A program made the position numbers and the translations under genes. From an uncultured Eubacteriales bacterium (GTDB lineage Bacteria > Bacillota > Clostridia > Oscillospirales > Oscillospiraceae): a stretch of 44,717 nucleotides of DNA. A model generated the notes under the pieces. It searched no databases, was not told the origin of the DNA, and worked only from the letters and a program-made list of their open reading frames with translations. This document shows, piece by piece, positions 41,043 through 44,717 of this stretch. Numbering within the stretch: the stretch's first letter is position 1; each line of letters starts with the position of its first letter. The stretch covers positions 1 through 44,717 of the forward strand of contig UQXG01000002.1 in the NCBI GenBank assembly GCA_900544945.1, written 5' to 3'.

Positions 41043-42347
41043 TTAGATGCCCGCTTCCTTCAAGGCCTGAATCACGTCCAGGGCCCGGTTGGAAATGGCG
41101 AGATTTTTTTCTGCCTTTTTACGAATTCGCTGCTCCAAAGGAGCAATAATGCTGAAATTGATATTCATGGGCTGGAAATTTTCCACGCTCTCGTCGCTGA
41201 TGTACTGACCCAGAGCACCGATAGCGGTGGTCTTGGGGAACTCCGGCAGGGGGCGACCCTGAACCTTCGCCGCCATGGCAACCGCCGCCAGATATCCGGA
41301 GGCCGTGGACTCCACATAGCCTTCCACGCCGGTCATCTGCCCGGCAAAGGCAACCAGAGGATTTCTCCGGTCGGCATAGAACCTGTCCAGCAGCTTGGGG
41401 CTTTGCAGGAAGGTGTTCTGGTGCATGACTCCGTAGCGGACATATTCCGCATTTTTTAGAGCCGGAATCATGGAAAACACCCGCTTCTGCTCCCCGAATT
41501 TCAGGTGGGTCTGAAAGCCCACCAGGTTGAAGACACTGCCCATGGCGTTGTCCTGGCGCAGCTGCACCACAGCGTAGGGCTCCTTCCCCGTCCGAGGGTC
41601 TGTCAGGCCTACGGGCTTCAGGGGGCCGTAGCGCAGGGTATCAATGCCCCGGCGAGCCATGACCTCCACGGGCATACAGCCCTCGAAGACATTCTTATCC
41701 TCAAAGCCGTGAACCTCCGCCTCCTGGGCGGTGGTCAGTGCCTGCCAGAAGGCCTCATATTCCTCCTTATTCATGGCGCAGTTCACATAATCCGGGGTTC
41801 CCCGGTCATACCGGGACTGCCACCAGGCAAGCTCCATGTCGATCGACTCCGCCGTAACCAGTGGCGCCGCCGCGTCAAAAAAGTGGAGATATCCGGTTTC
41901 TCCGAAGTACTCTCCAATGGCTTGGCTGAGGGCATCGGAGGTCAGAGGGCCGGTAGCGATAATGACGGGTCCTTCCGGAACCTGAGTCACCTCTTCCTCC
42001 ACCACGGTGATTCTGGGATGGCTGCGGATTTTTTCCGTCACCATCTGGGAAAAGCCCCCCCGGTCAACTGCCAGGCATCCGCCGGCTTCCACCCGGGTAG
42101 CCTCGGCGCAGGACAGGATCAGGCTGTCCAGGCGGCGCAGTTCCTCCTTCAGAAGACCCACCGCATTTTCCAGCCGGTCGCCCCGAAGGGAATTGGAGCA
42201 CACCAGCTCGGCAAAGTCCGGGCTGTGGTGGGCGGGAGTCATTTTCTTGGGCTTCATCTCATAAAGCCGCACATCAATGTTGCGGTTTGCCAGCTGCCAG
42301 GCTGCCTCACAGCCCGCCAGACCCGCGCCAATGACTTTTACCTCCAT
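41043..42347 (-). CDS. trmFO: Methylenetetrahydrofolate-tRNA-(uracil-5-)-methyltransferase TrmFO
   Basis: 434 residues. FAD- and folate-dependent enzyme that makes 5-methyluridine at position 54 of tRNAs, the common route in Gram-positive bacteria. The Rossmann motif VIGAGLAGCE is at 5-14; the conserved cysteines are C50 in LVCSNSL and the one in FEGCMPVEVMA near 230, matching the paired catalytic cysteines of the family. VEGYVESTASG near 345 is also typical. It starts three bases after topA, the usual topA-trmFO pairing in Firmicutes. Confidence 0.96.
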   Translation of the reverse strand: MEVKVIGAGLAGCEAAWQLANRNIDVRLYEMKPKKMTPAHHSPDFAELVCSNSLRGDRLENAVGLLKEELRRLDSLILSCAEATRVEAGGCLAVDRGGFSQMVTEKIRSHPRITVVEEEVTQVPEGPVIIATGPLTSDALSQAIGEYFGETGYLHFFDAAAPLVTAESIDMELAWWQSRYDRGTPDYVNCAMNKEEYEAFWQALTTAQEAEVHGFEDKNVFEGCMPVEVMARRGIDTLRYGPLKPVGLTDPRTGKEPYAVVQLRQDNAMGSVFNLVGFQTHLKFGEQKRVFSMIPALKNAEYVRYGVMHQNTFLQSPKLLDRFYADRRNPLVAFAGQMTGVEGYVESTASGYLAAVAMAAKVQGRPLPEFPKTTAIGALGQYISDESVENFQPMNINFSIIAPLEQRIRKKAEKNLAISNRALDVIQALKEAGI

Positions 42348-42350
42348 GGC

Positions 42351-44636
42351 TCAGCCCTCCTCTTTCTTCTTGGAAGCGGCTTTTTTCGCTGTGGTTTTCT
42401 TCGCGGCAGTTTTCTTGGCCGCGGTTTTCGCAGGCTTCTTCGCCGCCGTCTTTTTCGCCGGGGTCTTCTTGGCGGCGGGCTTTTCCTCCGTTTCGGCGGC
42501 GGAAGCCCCCTCCGTGTCGGCGGTTTTCTTTTTATAGTAGCCCCGCTGGTCTTCCGGCAGGAACCGGGAGCACTTCTCGTTGATGCAGAAGGGCTTCATT
42601 CTGCCCTTGCCGGACTTTTTGAAGAGGGTCTGACCGCACTCCGGGCAGTCCTCCGCCGTGGGCACGTCCCAGGTCATGAAGCCGCACTCCGCCCCCTTCT
42701 CGCAGGCGTAGTAGGCATAGCCCTTCTTGGACTTGCGCTTGAGGATGGCACCGCCGCACTTGGGACACCGGCCGGGCATCTTCTCCACCAGGGGCTTGGT
42801 GTTCCGGCACTCCGGGAAGCCCGGGCAGGCCAGGAACTTGCCGAACCGGCCGGTTTTGATGACCATTTTCCGGCCGCACAGCTCGCAGACCTCGTCGGTT
42901 TCCTCCTCGGGAACCTTCAGGCGAACACCCTCCAGAGCCTTTTCCGCATCCTGAAGCTCCTTGCTGAAATCCTTGTAAAAATCGGCGATCAGGGCCTGCC
43001 ACTGCTGCTTGCCCTCCTCCACCTCATCCAGCCGGGATTCCATGTTGGAGGTAAACTCCACGTCCACAATGTCGTGGAACCGCTCTACCATCAGCCCGGT
43101 GACAATCTCACCCAGGGGGGTGGGAACCAGACGCTTGTCCTGCTTTTCCACATACTCCCGATCCTCAATGGTGGAAATGGTGGCGGCGTAGGTGGAAGGA
43201 CGGCCTACGCCCTTTTCCTCCATGGCCTTGACCAGAGTGGCCTCGGTATACCGGGCGGGAGGCTGGGTAAAGTGCTGAGCCTTCTCCGTTTTGGCGGCGG
43301 CTGCCTTGTCGCCGGAGGCCAGGTCAGGCAGGGGCGAACCCACGGCCTCGCCGTCGTCGTCCCGGCCTTCCTCATAGACCGCAATGAAGCCCGCGAAGCG
43401 CATACTCTGATGGCTGGCCCGGAACACATGTCCGGCGCACTCGGTGTCGATGGACACGGTGTCAAAAACGGCATTGGCCATCTGGGTGGCCAGGAACCGG
43501 CTCCAGATCAGCTTATAAAGCTTATACTGGTCGGCGTTCAGGCTGCTCTTCACCCGCTCCGGCTCCAGCTCTACATGAGACGGACGAATGGCCTCGTGGG
43601 CATCCTGGGCACCGGCCTTGGTCTTGAACACATGATGACCGCCGTAATAATACTCGCTTCCGTACCGGCTGCGGATAAAATCCGCGGCGGCATCCATGGC
43701 TTCATCGGAAAGCCGCAGAGAATCGGTACGCATATAGGTGATCAGGCCTGTGGTGCCTTCCCCGGCAATCTCCACGCCTTCATAGAGCTGCTGTGCCACC
43801 ATCATGGTCTTCTTGGGGGTAAAGCCCAGCTTCCGGGAGGCCTCCTGCTGCAAGGTGGAGGTGGTAAAGGGAGGGGCGGAGGAGCGCTTCTTCTCCGCCT
43901 TCTTCACGTCGGTGACGGTGAATTCCTTCCCGGTAATGTCCCTGATGATTCCATTGGTCTGCTCTTCGTTTTCCAGCTCCCGCTTTTTGGGGCTGCCGTA
44001 GTAATGGGCCACAAAGGAGCCGGGCTTGCCCACCCGGTTCAGGGTCACATCCAAAGACCAGTACTCCTTAGGCTGGAAGGCACGGATTTCGTTCTCCCGA
44101 TCCACCACCATCCGGGTGGCCACGGACTGGACACGACCGGCGGACAGCCCCCGGCGCACCTTCTTCCACAGCAGCGGAGACAGCTCATAGCCAACGATTC
44201 TGTCCAGAATGCGGCGGGCCTGCTGGGCGTCCACCAGATCATAGTCAATGTCCCGGGGATGCTGGATAGAATCCTTCACTACCTTCTGTGTAATTTCGTT
44301 AAACGTGACCCGCTGAGCCTTCCCGTCCGTCAGATTCAGAAGCTCCTTCAGATGCCAGGAAATGGCCTCTCCCTCCCGGTCAGGGTCGGTTGCCAGGTAC
44401 ACGGTGTCCGCCTTGGCGGCGTCCGCCTTCAGCTCCTTGATGAGAGCTTCTTTTCCCCGGACGGGGATATACTGGGGGGTGAAATTGTGCTCCAGATCTA
44501 CACCCATTTTACTCTTGGGCAGATCCCGCAGGTGTCCCATACTGGCCTTGACGGTATATCCGGGACCCAAATACCGTCCGATGGTCTTTGCTTTCGAGGG
44601 GGACTCCACGATCACAAGATTGTTCGTCTTTCCCAT
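42351..44636 (-). CDS. topA: DNA topoisomerase I with Lys/Ala-rich C-terminal tail
   Basis: 761 residues. Type IA enzyme that relaxes negative supercoils. TOPRIM features: E11 in VIVESPSKAK and DPDREGE at 84-90; active-site Tyr301 in GLITYMRTDS. Three four-cysteine zinc ribbons follow (CELCG, CPKCGG and CPECG starts, about 590-695). The last 39 residues (723-761) are repeats of AKKTAAKK type, a strongly basic tail. Similar tails on actinobacterial TopA bind DNA and raise processivity. The start ATG 44636 has GGAG about 12 bases upstream. It is the first gene of a five-gene operon; no clear promoter is visible before the repeat at 44678. Confidence 0.96.
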   Translation of the reverse strand: MGKTNNLVIVESPSKAKTIGRYLGPGYTVKASMGHLRDLPKSKMGVDLEHNFTPQYIPVRGKEALIKELKADAAKADTVYLATDPDREGEAISWHLKELLNLTDGKAQRVTFNEITQKVVKDSIQHPRDIDYDLVDAQQARRILDRIVGYELSPLLWKKVRRGLSAGRVQSVATRMVVDRENEIRAFQPKEYWSLDVTLNRVGKPGSFVAHYYGSPKKRELENEEQTNGIIRDITGKEFTVTDVKKAEKKRSSAPPFTTSTLQQEASRKLGFTPKKTMMVAQQLYEGVEIAGEGTTGLITYMRTDSLRLSDEAMDAAADFIRSRYGSEYYYGGHHVFKTKAGAQDAHEAIRPSHVELEPERVKSSLNADQYKLYKLIWSRFLATQMANAVFDTVSIDTECAGHVFRASHQSMRFAGFIAVYEEGRDDDGEAVGSPLPDLASGDKAAAAKTEKAQHFTQPPARYTEATLVKAMEEKGVGRPSTYAATISTIEDREYVEKQDKRLVPTPLGEIVTGLMVERFHDIVDVEFTSNMESRLDEVEEGKQQWQALIADFYKDFSKELQDAEKALEGVRLKVPEEETDEVCELCGRKMVIKTGRFGKFLACPGFPECRNTKPLVEKMPGRCPKCGGAILKRKSKKGYAYYACEKGAECGFMTWDVPTAEDCPECGQTLFKKSGKGRMKPFCINEKCSRFLPEDQRGYYKKKTADTEGASAAETEEKPAAKKTPAKKTAAKKPAKTAAKKTAAKKTTAKKAASKKKEEG

Positions 44637-44677
44637 ATGATCAAAATTCTCCGTTTCGTTTATTGGAACTGTTCTTT

Positions 44678-44717
44678 GGGAAGCTCTGATGAAATCGGCA
44701 AGAGCTGGCAGCGAGAG
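44678..44717. repeat. Partial second copy of the 3761-3923 palindromic element
   Basis: The last 40 bases of the window match 3761-3800 in the same orientation with two differences. The copy is cut by the window edge. Like the first, it lies just upstream of a minus-strand gene: 41 bases separate it from the topA start, versus 43 bases for the PHP gene. Confidence 0.8.

Overview
The window looks like chromosome from a GC-rich, Gram-positive-type anaerobe of the Clostridia, most likely Oscillospirales. This rests on familiar gene types (CarD-like regulator, SecG, RF2, TopA with a Lys/Ala tail, TrmFO, PlsX, RNase III) and on intergenic repeats of a style I associate with gut Oscillospiraceae. 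The taxonomic call is inference. Almost everything is on the minus strand; only the first gene (CarD-like) is clearly on the plus strand. I see no rRNA, tRNA, CRISPR array, transposase or phage gene.

Layout by increasing coordinate. (1) 1-5.5 kb, housekeeping: carD-like (+), then on minus a sugar O-acetyltransferase, PepD dipeptidase, a PHP phosphatase, SecG and RF2 (prfB). (2) 5.56-37.65 kb, a very large surface-polysaccharide locus of 30 genes, all on minus and read from right to left. (3) 37.7-38.2 kb, a non-coding block with a promoter, a 316-base inverted-repeat element and two copies of a terminator-like hairpin. (4) 38.2-44.6 kb, a compact operon topA-trmFO-plsX-rnc-kinase (NahK-like). 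The window ends in a partial copy of a repeat that is complete at 3761-3923.

The polysaccharide locus reads as two consecutive transcription units. Unit 1 starts at a good promoter (37711-37739) and ends at a terminator (20788-20818). Its first seven genes match the Staphylococcus aureus cap5/8 chemistry: CapD-like and CapN-like enzymes (UDP-D-FucNAc), a CapM-like phosphoglycosyl transferase, a CapL/WbuB-like transferase, and CapE, CapF and CapG (UDP-L-FucNAc). These are followed by further GT4/GT2 transferases, a Wzy-like polymerase, a LicD-family phosphotransferase and a Wzx-like flippase, so it is a self-sufficient Wzx/Wzy system. Unit 2 starts at its own promoter (20752-20780). It encodes a GT4, a polysaccharide deacetylase, two more GT4, three GT2, an ABC-2 permease and its Wzt-like ATPase with a C-terminal carbohydrate-binding-type domain, then GT4, GT2, GT2, GT32, GT2, GT2. 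It has no initiating transferase of its own. Many genes overlap by ATGA or GTGA, so translation is probably coupled.

The most interesting reading is that one locus carries two different export routes (flippase/polymerase and ABC transporter) behind a single visible initiating enzyme. It could build two polymers, or one polymer in two stages. No chain-length regulator, tyrosine kinase or LCP ligase is present in the window.
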